This document shows, in pieces, positions 9,600 through 19,414 of a DNA stretch of 64,000 bases. Made by a program: the position numbers and the translations under genes. Positions within the stretch are counted from its first letter, which is position 1; every line of letters begins with the position of its first letter. The notes beneath the pieces are model-generated. The model did no database searches. It was not told the DNA's origin and saw only the letters and a program-made list of their open reading frames with translations. The stretch is from Gadus chalcogrammus (taxonomy: Eukaryota > Chordata > Actinopteri > Gadiformes > Gadidae), in the NCBI RefSeq assembly GCF_026213295.1, contig NC_079428.1, forward strand, positions 8,566,039 to 8,630,038, given 5' to 3'.

Positions 9600-10976
9600 A
9601 TGGCCGAAATAACGAGCATTGCATGTCTTTACCTTTTGTGGAAGAGGGAGAGACGTCAGAATGCCCATCGTTAGCCGTACAGAGCTCGGCGAATTTCACC
9701 GTCTTCTACAGGAGCTCCGTCTGGATGACGACCGCTTCCAGCGCTATTTGAGGTTGACTCCGGCCCAGTTTGATGACCTGCTAGGTAGGATCGGTGCTAG
9801 GATTTATCGGCTCGACACCAACTACAGGCGCTCCATCTCAGCTACGGAGCGCCTGTCCATCTGTCTCCGGTGAGTGGTAGTTTCATAATTCGTGTGTCAA
9901 AATCGAAACATAAACTTAATAATCTACTTCAGGTTCAACCAGCAGGCGTCTCCATGGTAGACAGCTCCATTTAGTGGAAATAGCAGACTACAGTTTGAAA
10001 TGATTGATTATCCTCTGCCGACAATAGTATAGTAGGCTATGTAGTCAAATACAATAAGTAGATCCATTATTTTGATCAAATATGACTCCTGCCATTTGTA
10101 AATGTTTTTTATTAAAAAAAATTATGAATGAACGGGGCAAAATTATTGTAAATGAATGACACCTATAGTATCTTCCCTACAATCCAATAATTTTCTTTTT
10201 TATTATGCAGATACCTAGCCACTGGGGACTCCTACAGGACCATCGCGAATAGTTTCCGTGTTGGGACCTCCACTGTCTCCAGCATTGTCCCTGATGTTGC
10301 CACTGCAATCTGGGACCGTCTGGTGGAGGAGTTCATGGCTGTGCCCACCACAGATGAGTGGAGGTCCATTGCAGGGAGGTTTGAGGAGCGGTGGAATTTT
10401 CCTCTTTGCTGTGGAGCATTGGATGGGAAACATGTGGTCATCAAAGCCCCTGCTCACTCAGGATCCCAGTACTTCAATTATAAGGGAACCTTCTCTCTTG
10501 TTCTCTTGGCGGTTGTACACGCGGAATATTGTTTCCGGGTGATTGATGTCGGGGGCTATGGAAGAACCAGCGATGGTGGGATTCTGGCCAACTCTGCTTT
10601 TGGTGCAGCGCTTCAGTCTGGCCCCCTCCAACTGCCTGCTGACCTGCCACTAACAGGAGCTGACCACCGAGGACCACAGCCACATGTCTTTGTGGCTGAT
10701 GAGGCCTTTCCAATTCGGAAAAACCTCATGAGGCCATTCCCTGGTCGCAACATGGCAAGAGAGCGCCGGGTTTTCAACTCCCGTCTGTCCCGAGCTCGGC
10801 TGGTTGTTGAGAATGCCTTTGGGATCCGTTCTTCCCAGTGGAGGGTCTACAGGCTTGCCCTCGAGGTCAACGTAGAGGTTGTGGAGAAGTGTGTGAAGGC
10901 TACCTGTGTTCTCCACACCTTCATGCGGAAGACCAACCCCCCCAAGTGCATTGAGGGGGAACATCCCAGCTGGTGA
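9600..10976 (+). CDS. Harbinger transposase (HARBI1-like, DDE_4), one early frameshift
   Basis: This is a DDE nuclease that cuts and joins the element's ends. Exon 1 (9600-9869) starts MAEITSIACLYLLWKRE. It loses frame near 9660 and continues in another frame as SRTELGEFHRLLQELRLDDD. The donor G|GTGAGT is matched by an acceptor at 10210. Exon 2 (10211-10976) encodes a helix-turn-helix (YRTIANSFRVGTSTVSSIV) and the catalytic acidic residues in CGALDGKHVV, GRTSDGGI and VVENAFG. Total length, about 340 residues, is normal for HARBI1-like proteins. Exon 2 is fully open with all three catalytic positions present. Only the frameshift in exon 1 argues against function. Confidence 0.88.
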
Positions 10977-11769
10977 GGTGGACCCACTGCCAGGTCTGGG
11001 AAGAGTTGCTGCCAACAACTCAGTGAGGGAAGCAATCAGGATTCGGGAGGCCTTCACGTCCTACTTCTCTGCTGGGGGAACCGTCCCATGGCAAGACAAC
11101 GTGTAGCGCACCAGCACACACAAAACGGCTCTTTTAAGAGCAACCCACACATTACAATTGAGCAAACTTCCTGAAATTACTATATTAACTATGATCTTCT
11201 GACTTAATGAAGTGTGTTTCCTTAACATACAACAGTAATATGCCATTATTAACTAAGTTTGTTAATGTTAATTTGTTTATATTTTGAAATCAGGTAACTG
11301 ACGGCCCTGAGCCGTCTTGCATCCCTTATGCTGGCCTCTGTTCTTCTTCCAGGGAAGATCGGCTGGCCACCTCATTGAGGGATTGAACTCAGCTGCCGGA
11401 AGCCTGCATAAGATGGGGGGAATCCAACATGGCGCTCTCGCTCTCCCACCTGGAAGGCTGGTGCTGCCTGGCACCCAACTGGGTTTGGTTTGGGGTTGTT
11501 ATTCTAGCCCTTTAGCCTTTGTTTGCATACTCATAGTTTAGTTTGTAAACACCACACTACACTACAGAATACTGATTTGTGTTTTTTTTCAGAGTTACTA
11601 AATAAATGTAACGTACATTTAACTGTCGCTGTGTGGACCTCCCGTTCTTGGTTGTGCTCTTCAACGAGCAGGGCACAACATAACTGACAACAATACCTTA
11701 AGCAAAGTTGCTTGGACCCTAAAATCTGTGGCACAAAATAATTTGCAACATTTCCCTTCAGCAACTTAA

Positions 11770-13085
11770 ATGGCCATTCAATAAAGAATATGAAGCCACA
11801 TTTTTTTAATAAAAATAATCATTTATTGGGGTGTGTGTACAAAAAAATGGGCATGGATCATTCCCTGCAACGATTGTCACCCCAGTGAACCTATTCAGCA
11901 AATGGTTCAAATTGATTTTCCAAATTGAGCAGTTCTGGATTATAGTAACTGTTAGCGTCATGCAATACATTTGAAATTCCATGTGTTCTTTGGCATGGGG
12001 TGGTAATCGTTGCAGGGCAGGAAGTATCCCTTTAAAAAAATGTTCGTCCTCGGAGAGAGGCGCTGGAGGAGGCGGAGGCGCTGGAGGCTGCCTCCTCAAC
12101 ACCTCCAGGAGGCACTTCTCTATCTCTCCCTCCCCCCCACTCCTTCTTTTCTGTGTCCTCACTGTTTCAAATGGAAACAACATTTTTCGGTCAGGTAACA
12201 GACAAAAATACATTCAACATGAAAGGCTATGAGTTCATAACTAGTCATACTCATAACATACCATTCACGCATAGGGACCCTCATGACCACATAAATGAAG
12301 TGTAGCATAAAATAAATAATTTCTCTCATGTTAAATGACATACCTGGGGCCATAGGAGTAGTGGTGACCGCAGCAGTTGGTGATGGTGGTGGAATGGGTT
12401 CAGAGGCAGCAGCAGCCTCCGGCTCCTAACAGCTTGTACAGGTTACATCTTCTGAGGTGACAAGAGGTAGTTATCAATCTATAGACCAAATCATGAGTTT
12501 GTGATGCTGTGTATGGACGAGCGTGTGTCTTCACTTATCGACCAACCTCCTAGGTCACTCGCTGTCCCTGCTGCTGCCTTTGAACCCTGGTCCCCGACTG
12601 GGTACTCTGCAATCCCGTCTTCCTCGACCCCCAGCCCCATATTGCTACTGGTCTCCCTCGGAGTAACAAATGGGTAGAGGAAAGACAGGATTGCGGAGTA
12701 CTTCCACCTCTTTGATGGCCCTGCTGCTGACCCACTCCTTTTTCCCGCCTCTTTCCGTCTCTCTGAGGTAGGTGTCCCTCAGGCCCTTCCATCTCTTGCG
12801 GCAGACGTCCTCTGACAAGAAAAAAAGCTACGTTGTGTAATCCGAACTGAACTGTTGAATGGTAAATGCTAACTCACTAGCTTGGTTCATAGTTAAGTAC
12901 AATTGATAGCTGGAATAAAGTAACTTTTAAAGTAAAGTAAATATAAAAAACTTACCAGTTAGCCCAACCTCTTGGCTCACCTTCTGCCAGGCCCTTGCCT
13001 TCACCGTCAGGTCCTTGTAAGCAGACAAGGTGCAATTAAAAAGCTCAGGCAGAGTGGACACCGAAATGATAATTTTCTCCTCCAT
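11770..13085 (-). CDS. Harbinger MADF-BESS (Myb-like) accessory protein, damaged
   Basis: This is the second Harbinger protein, which in known elements binds DNA and brings the transposase to the nucleus. Exon 1 (13085-12956) encodes MEEKIIISVSTLPELFNCTL and ends at a GTAAGT donor. Exon 2 starts at 12811 (CTTGTCAG acceptor) and reads EDVCRKRWKGLRDTYLRETE, typical of a MADF domain, then degenerates by frameshift. A small exon ends near 12350 at a GTATGT donor. The last exon, from about 12161, encodes a proline-rich stretch followed by SEDEHFFKGILPALQRLPP, a BESS-like motif. The exact C-terminus is uncertain. The gene converges on the transposase gene. Confidence 0.72.
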
Positions 13086-13344
13086 TGCAGTTCGATCTTG
13101 ATCGGGAAGTGAACGCAGATTGGCTGTCATCACGTGAAATTCGCGTCAAAGTTGAAATATTTAAACTTGAGCGAATTTTTTTCGCGCAACAAATCCTCGT
13201 GAACGCGCTCGCCTGTGCACGGCAAAAGTGTGGCGCGACAAATCAAAACCGGTTTTCTCTCGCGAAAAATTCGCCCGATATGCGTCTCTTCATTCACTTT
13301 GTATGGGATCTTGTCGCCCCGTCGCGTTTGGTGTGAACGCACAG

Positions 13345-14179
13345 TAAGGAAAGTGGGGTTAAGACCGTGCCTAAGAAGACCTCATGCAGAGAAGAGGCCT
13401 CTGCTATATGAAAGGGTGGTGACCTTTGTAAAGTCTGGAAAGTGGCGGGATGTTGGTCGGGTAGACTGAGCCTTTGTAGGGAGCTCTTTGATTCCTGAAC
13501 GGTCAAGGCTGGTTACTGTTGGCTGCCTTAGGGTGTGGAGAAATGTTAATTCGCCATTTTGTTCAATGCTTATAGAGATCTCGCTTGGCAGACAGTTCAG
13601 AGGTGTCTCCCTACACGAGAATTTCTGAAGAGACGGGGGTCATCTAAGAACGCAAGATGTCCCAGGGTGGGGTGTGTGGAGACGAGGATGTTTCGCATTT
13701 GTTGTGGTCGTGTGGGGTGGCTCGGAGGGTTTGCCGCTTATTGGGGCCATGGCTGGGTGACCTGTTTAGAGTCCCCACGGAATCAGAGTTCCTGTATGGG
13801 GTTATACAGAGTGGTGATTGTAAGGGATGGGAAAGATGGTGGGCCTTGATTAATTGCATAAAAGAGTTGATTTGGAGGTGTACACTAATGGTGTACAAGA
13901 GCCTTTTGTTTTCAGTGGAATCTAGTTAATTTGAGCATAACCTTGTTAAAGGATTATGTTTGGAGGGACAAGGAACGATATGGAATTGTGGTATGTAAGG
14001 AACTCTGGAAAATAGAGAACACTGCGTTATGTAGGATTTTGTGTAAACCTTTGAATGTGTTGGCCTTGCTGTAAAATGCAACTATTTGCTTGTTAACTTT
14101 TGAATGTGTTTTGACCTTGAAACCATGTCGTAAAATTTAACTTTGTGCCTGACTCAAATAAACGCCTAAAAATTGAAAT
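13345..14179 (+). mobile_element. L1/Tx1-like LINE, 3' part, ending in U1 snRNA
   Basis: This is a continuation of the LINE at 9215-9453 across the Harbinger insertion. The reading continues VGLRPCLRRPHAEKRPLLYE and, after stops, LPTREFLKRRGSSKNARCPR. A C-x4-C...H-x4-C zinc knuckle (ending SHLLWSC) follows, typical of the reverse transcriptase zinc-binding domain at the C-terminus of L1/Tx1-group LINEs. The 3' untranslated tail contains CAAATAAACGCC, ends AAAAATTGAAAT and runs directly into U1 nucleotide 39 at 14180. Multiple stops and frameshifts make it inactive. Confidence 0.82.
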
Positions 14180-14305
14180 TGGTTCACCCAGGGCGAGGCT
14201 CAGCCATTGCACTTCGGCTGTGCTGACCCGTGCGAATTCCCCAAATGTGGGAATCTCGACCGCATAATTTCTGGTAGTGGGGTTCTGCGTTCGCACTCTC
14301 CTCTG
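14180..14305 (+). pseudogene. Truncated U1 snRNA, nt 39-164
   Basis: The 126 nt correspond exactly to U1 nucleotides 39 to 164, beginning TGGTTCACCC immediately after the LINE tail. The 5' splice-site arm and first stem are missing, and the Sm site region reads AATTTCTGG. The downstream sequence retains a 3'-box-like GTTTTTGTGAAAAATAAAT. This is the remnant of a U1 gene disrupted by the LINE. Confidence 0.93.
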
Positions 14306-14915
14306 ATGTTTTTGTGAAAAATAAATAATTTTGTCTGGTTATGTTTCTGATTTATTTTATCTACAGCGTATACAAACTTTGAAAACCCTGAGTTGTTCGC
14401 CTTCCTAATGGTTGAAGTCAGTGTTATTTCCCCATTGGCCTCCATTATAAAATATAGCTCCCTGAGTACCTTCAACAGTGGTTATATGAAATTGACCCAG
14501 TGACGTCATTTTTTAGCTATGAAAACCCCTTTACCTAGTGGAGAGGTCCTTGATGGGCACACCAAATTTGAGGCCTTTGGGGTTTTCTGCAGCGAACGTG
14601 TGATTGGTTGAATAATGGGAACGCATCAAATTTCACATGAAATCGGCCATAATTCAGCATTTTTTAACATAATCAAAACCAAAAAAAAAACGTGTCTGGC
14701 AGTAGTAGTTAAGAGCATTTGGACCAAATTGTGGATAATTTAATCTTACGGTCGTTCAATTTCCGAAACTTCAAAGGTACAGCATGATGGATCCTGACGG
14801 GCCGTATGGGTGAAGAGCACAGCGGCATGATACGAGTTTAAACTATATCGCTTTATTTCTAGTAATTTGTGTGGAAATTGTCTGACTGCTGATTGTAATT
14901 TGTCAGTCAAATGTT
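14306..14915. repeat. U1-unit 3' flank repeat
   Basis: The sequence resembles 1340-1620 downstream of copy 1 (shared phrases such as GATGGACACACCAAAT-like and GGTTCTCTGCAGC-like blocks). No gene is present. Confidence 0.5.
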
Positions 14916-14934
14916 AGCACCATGATGTAGACTC
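14916..14934 (+). promoter_or_regulatory. U1 PSE, copy 7
   Basis: AGCACCATGATGTAGACTC, identical to copy 1, lies at -62 to -44 of the U1 variant at 14978. No SPH-like distal motif was seen near -220 for this copy. Confidence 0.6.
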
Positions 14935-14977
14935 TTATTTGGGAGAATCACGAAAACACGTGAGCTGTGTACAACTC

Positions 14978-15141
14978 ATACTTAACTGGCAGGGGAGACA
15001 CCATGATCAAGAAGGTGGTTCACCCAGGGCGAGGCTCAGCCATAGCACTTCGGCTGTACTCACCCGTGCTAATTCATCAAATGTGGGAATCTCGACTGCA
15101 TAATTTGGGGTAGTGGGGGACTGCGTTTTCGCTCTCCCCAG
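14978..15141 (+). pseudogene. U1 snRNA variant/pseudogene with altered 5' splice-site arm
   Basis: The sequence is full length (164 nt) with a proper PSE, but the 5' end reads ATACTTAACTGG. C8, which pairs with the first G of introns, is replaced by A. Other changes include TGTACTCACC in the second half, GTGCTAATTCATC before stem-loop III, the Sm site AATTTGGGG, and CCCCAG instead of CCCCTG at the end. It lacks the distal element. It is most likely a decaying pseudogene. If transcribed, it would be a U1 with altered splice-site pairing. Confidence 0.85.
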
Positions 15142-15866
15142 ATGTTGATGTGGAAAATAAATGCTGTAGTATTCAGCTCTGACTTTAGAATGTACTTAAG
15201 GCAACCTCAGCTGTCTATAAGCAAGCTACTACTAAATACAAACATCATATTCCTGCCTATTATTAAAATAATCTACAAACATCAAATTTATTGTCCATAA
15301 AACAATTGATTTGGTTTGGAGCATAAACTTCCGATTATTGATAACGAGGCATACCTAGTTAGGACAAGATGGTAAAACTTCTAAACATCTACATTTCGGC
15401 CTAGTTCCACAATTAGTTTTTTGTATTTGTTGACAATTGCCAGTGTACACGGAAGCAAGACGTTGTTTCTCTTTGTTTTGTTCTCTTTGATAAATGTATG
15501 GGTGTCAATGGACGGAAAATTTGTCGGCAAAGTTTTAAAAAGTGTATTTCATGGATGTATTCTAAGAGTTATTACTCACATGTTGGTGAGTGTGATTTGG
15601 GTTTTTGTTATTAATGAGTAATCTTAAAAATCACAAATAAAAAGCAAATTATCTTTATCAATAAGTTGGCATTAATAGCATTTGGTTTGTAGAAAACAAT
15701 GTGGGTAAGATTGTTGTTGGTTTTGCATGGTTGACCTCTTTTAAATTCCTCAATACTCCTGCAGAGGGCAGTGATGTACCTTGATGCCTTTTAATTATGG
15801 GAAATTCAAGAAGTACAGAGCAGTGCATGAAACAACAAGTTGTAACTTTATTCATCTCATAATGGG

Positions 15867-15870
<4 letters not shown>
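15142..15870. other. U1-unit flank without a U1 gene
   Basis: Segments match the outer flanks of other U1 units, including the GCAGAGGGCAGTGATG and GGGAAATTCAAGAAGTAC blocks that normally precede the distal element. No U1 follows. The sequence runs into an (AT)n microsatellite, so the gene itself appears lost. Confidence 0.5.
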
Positions 15871-15931
<61 letters not shown>

Positions 15932-15952
15932 TATAAATATATAAATATTTTT
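15871..15952. repeat. (AT)n microsatellite
   Basis: About 55 bp of pure TA/AT dinucleotides are followed by ATAAATAT repeats. It lies where a U1 promoter would be expected from the flanking homology. Confidence 0.95.
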
Positions 15953-17368
15953 GAAAACTAAATATTGGTTGGGACAAACATAACTGCTTTCACCTTTGTA
16001 TTATGTATTGACGCAATTATGTCCACCAATCGGTTTTATGTGCTTACGCAAAGGGAAACAAAACCTTTCATCCACTGCTCTTCATCGCCTTATATTGAAT
16101 AAGCTTCCATCACTCCCTTTTTCGGAAAAATTGGTAATGACGGATTAATGGCAAAAAAATAGACTGAATTTCCTTTATTTTAGTAAAGATTGGTTGCAGT
16201 CACTGAGCGCAGCATTGCTTTTATTTGAAGGCCTGTGAACTTTGGCAGGACCCAGTCCAAAGGGTGGAAATGCAGTCTGTGATTCATTGTTTAGCACATT
16301 GAATATGTTCTGCTTTAATCTGTGTTTAATCTGGCTTCCAGCCACTAGTTGGTGAAGAAAAGCCTCCGGGCATCCCACTGTGTCCACATCTGCTTGACAA
16401 CATGGTGAAGAGAGAGAGCCAATGGGTCTTCGGTGGCTCAGAATTGTATAAGGCTCAACATGACAGAATTCTTGAAATTCTTCTAGCTTGGTGAATTTTT
16501 TTCTTTCTTTTTACAAGTAGCTATACACATTCCTGACTAAATGATAAATGGACTGCATTTATATACCCATTCATGCAGACATTCACACACCAACGGCGGT
16601 GTCAATCAAGCAAGGCGACAGCCAGCATGGTTGGCTGTCCAAAAGCCACACACTTTGAGGATGATGGTTGCAGGGCACACCTTTGTGCAGAGATGCAATG
16701 AGTGACAGGTGCCGTGTTGCACCGTTAACCCGGGTCGACTAGAGACGCAGTTTTTCCCCATCATGGTGTGGCAACAATCTGAGCCAAATCCCACGAGATT
16801 CTAGAGTGGGATATTGGCAGCTGGGAAGGACTTTGTCATTTTGGTATGCAGCCTTTCTGCTGAAGCCCTCCCAGTGTCAATACTTGAGCCAATTTCCAGG
16901 AAGGGGGCTGGACAGATTTGGACCCATCATCAAAGAAATGAACAACAATGCAAAGCGTTTTCACTGTTCCGATGTCTGTTTTCATGCTGATTTCATGGAG
17001 AGCAGTGGAGCTGATGTGAGAGTTTGCTATCAAACCGCAGGCTCTTACTTTCTGGGTTTATTGAATTAGCTAAGTGATCATACATTCTGCCATTTTGGAA
17101 TTAGTGATCGCATAACAAATACGATAATTACCGCACATCTGGCATTACTGTCCGTGCGTAATCAGACGGAACAGGGGTCTCCGTCTCAACCAAGACCGGC
17201 CATTGTCTGAACTCATAATGTATTATATTAATGAAGGTATATTATTTATATTGATGAACTCTAACGCTCTAATATATACTTTTCTGTATATATAGCCTAT
17301 GTTTTCTCTATTTGGAATTCAAATGACGTGGGCGCTTGTAGTTTGTCGTCACAACTTGAAGAGTTATG
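15953..17368. repeat. Intergenic, contains a dispersed fish repeat near 16541-16640
   Basis: The block around 16541-16640 (AAATGGACTGCATTTATATA and CGGCGGTGTCAATCAAGC) belongs to the same family as 24089-24340. The rest has no recognisable gene; its short open frames show no domain or splice support. Confidence 0.45.
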
Positions 17369-18336
17369 GGGCCCTATCTTGCATCCAGCGCAATTGACGT
17401 TGCTAGTTTGCAACGGCGCAGAGCGTTCTTTTCCCTCCACCGACACGCGTCGGTAAATTAGGGAATGATCTTGCGCCCCAAGGGGTGGTTTGGTGAAAGG
17501 AGGAGGCGTGTTCTGGCGCAAACGTTCCCTGGTGCTATTTTGCAGTTTCAGAAAACAATTCCGCCTCAAACCAGGAAATACCTGGTTTAAAGTCAATGGC
17601 GCGTTGTTCAGATGTTATTTTAAGGGCGCATTCATAATGTTGCTTGTACACCTCGCGCATACACTTTGCTTCTCTCATCTACCCAGCCACACATTCTTGG
17701 TAAATTATTTGGGAAAGAACAGCTGATACAGTGGTAATAAGTTGTATTTTTAAATCAATGCATCTGCAAACACCGTACAGCAAATACATATTTTTTTGAC
17801 ACAGACATCGTGTACAAGCCCATAACTTTTAAGATTGATGAGTATTTGATCGTGAGAAACCATTGTATTACCGCGAGTGAGTGTTAAAAAGAATGAATGA
17901 ATGCGGGCACGCGTACGTGTATGTGTAAAATAATTAATGATCTGTTTAAACACACGCAAACTAAACACGTAACGCATAATACAGTCCATGGCAATGTATA
18001 TTAACGAGGGGGAATATTAGGAACACAAGTCGATAACGATAATGCATACAATACTGGTAAGAAACTATGTTTGTTAATGCATTGCGTATATCTTGGACAA
18101 TACATTATTACATATAAATGCGCTCATGGCTCTTAAAGAGGATGGGAGATGGCACTCTCATTGGTTTATTGAACGTTACGCCCAAACCACACCTACGGGT
18201 AATTAGGCTACTTCAGGGCAAGATTTGCGACTCATTTATCCGCCGGTAAAATAGCAACGTATCGCCATACAACCGCCCACAAAGCTACTTGCGTTTGGCG
18301 CATCTCAATTACGTTTCAGACGTTAAAATAGGGCCC
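17369..18336. mobile_element. Non-autonomous DNA element (MITE), 968 bp
   Basis: The left end GGGCCCTATCTTGCATCCAG and the right end AAAATAGGGCCC form short terminal inverted repeats, with ATG on both sides (17366-17368 and 18337-18339) as a possible target duplication. The subterminal sequence is rich in GCGCAA and TTGCGCC, typical of a family widespread in fish. There are no transposase frames. Superfamily not assigned. Confidence 0.65.
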
Positions 18337-18337
18337 A

Positions 18338-18842
18338 TGGTGTGTTCCAGATACCTTGGTTCCAGATACCAGCCTTCCGAGTTGCATGTGGGGAAATCTC
18401 CCAGCTTTCTTGCGCCATTTCACGGAGGCACGCCCCCTTTTGGTCGGGCCACCTCGGAATTCGGAGAGTATTCAGATTTCAGCGATGACGCACTCAACAA
18501 AAATGCCTGCATCCGTGAAGAAATGTTCTTTGTATTTGTACCACGTTGGTTATTTAAATGTCGATTTGAAATGCTCTTACACACTTAATTACATTGCTAC
18601 TTTATTCCTGTCACCAATTTATCTATTTCTTGGTCTTACTTTGCGTGCAATACAATGTAAAGTTTTGTTGATTATGAGCTGGTTTGCTAAAGAGGCTAAT
18701 GTAGCTGACAATAAACAACGACTAGCCAATGACATGACACAATCACAAAGAAGAACGGGAAAGCTACAAGTTCTACGAGACAGGAAATGACCTCCCAAGT
18801 GCAACTCGGAAGGCTGGTGTCCGAGGCATCTGGAACACACCA
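18338..18842. mobile_element. Non-autonomous DNA element (MITE), 505 bp
   Basis: The left end TGGTGTGTTCCAGATACC and the inverse of the right end (TGGTGTGTTCCAGATGCC) match over at least 17 of 18 bases. The inverted similarity continues further in as CCAGCCTTCCGAGTTGCA on both sides. It has no coding capacity. It abuts the previous element directly. Confidence 0.8.
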
Positions 18843-19188
18843 TTAATTTGTCCGTGGAGGTGGCCGTTTAGTCATTCATTAGCCCTGTTTTGCGTTTTAT
18901 TAATAGAAAGTAATGTCGGCCAGATTGTTGTTGGTCTCTCGTGTAGGACATGTGGTGGATGTAATTCCTCAATGCTCTGCAGAGGGCAGTGATGTGCTGG
19001 GACCCGTTTATTTAGCTGGATACCCCAAAAGAAGAATACACAGTTGTATGATGGGAAACAACAGAGATGCAGCTATAAGCATTATTTATATTTTTATTAA
19101 ATATTTTAATTGTATCTTTGGGATACGGAAATCAGAATGCTTGAATGTAGTTTCTTAGCCAAGGCGTTCTTGTAGTCGGTTAAATGTG
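18843..19188 (+). promoter_or_regulatory. 5' flank of U1 copy 8 with candidate distal element
   Basis: This holds U1-unit upstream flank (GCAGAGGGCAGTGATG at about 18977). Near -220 (about 19022-19050) the block CCCCAAAAGAAGAATACACA aligns with the SPH-like CCCAGAAGATGAATACTACA upstream of copy 5. Confidence 0.4.
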
Positions 19189-19207
19189 AGCACCATCATG
19201 TAGACTC
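19189..19207 (+). promoter_or_regulatory. U1 PSE, copy 8
   Basis: AGCACCATCATGTAGACTC lies at -62 to -44 of the RNA start at 19251. It differs by one base from copy 1. Confidence 0.72.
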
Positions 19208-19250
19208 TTATGTGGGAGACTCAGTTCAGCACGTGAGCCGTGTACAACTC

Positions 19251-19414
19251 ATACTTACCTGGCAGGGGAGACACCATGATCAAGAAGGTGGTTCACCCAG
19301 GGCGAGGCTCAGCCATTGCACTTCGGCTGTGCTGACCCGTGCGAATTCCTCAAATGTGGGAATCTCGACTGCATAATTTGTGGTAGTGGGGGACTGCGTT
19401 CGCGCTCTCCCCTG
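19251..19414 (+). ncRNA. U1 snRNA, copy 8 (full length)
   Basis: This is an intact 164-nt U1 with the ATACTTACCTGG arm, TGGTTCACCC, the AATTTGTGG Sm site and the CTCTCCCCTG end. A PSE and a candidate distal element are present. The 3' flank (ATAATGTTGTTCAATGTAA) is unlike the other copies, so the repeat unit ends here. It is probably functional and is the last member of the cluster in this window. Confidence 0.94.

Larger units (their letters stand above)
9454..13344. mobile_element. PIF/Harbinger DNA transposon, 3,891 bp, with TIRs and TAA duplication
   Basis: The ends are CTGTGCGTTCACACCAAACG and, at 13325-13344, its inverse (CGTTTGGTGTGAACGCACAG). Both are flanked by TAA (9451-9453 and 13345-13347), the 3-bp target duplication typical of PIF/Harbinger. 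Inside are a transposase gene on the plus strand and a MADF/BESS (Myb-like) gene on the minus strand, pointing at each other. This two-gene content is the hallmark of an autonomous Harbinger. Small frameshifts suggest this copy is recently dead. It is inserted in the LINE. Confidence 0.93.

Noticed and set aside
9619..9751. Separate small proteins overlapping the first Harbinger exon
   Set aside because: These are shadow frames of the transposase exon and the terminal repeat.
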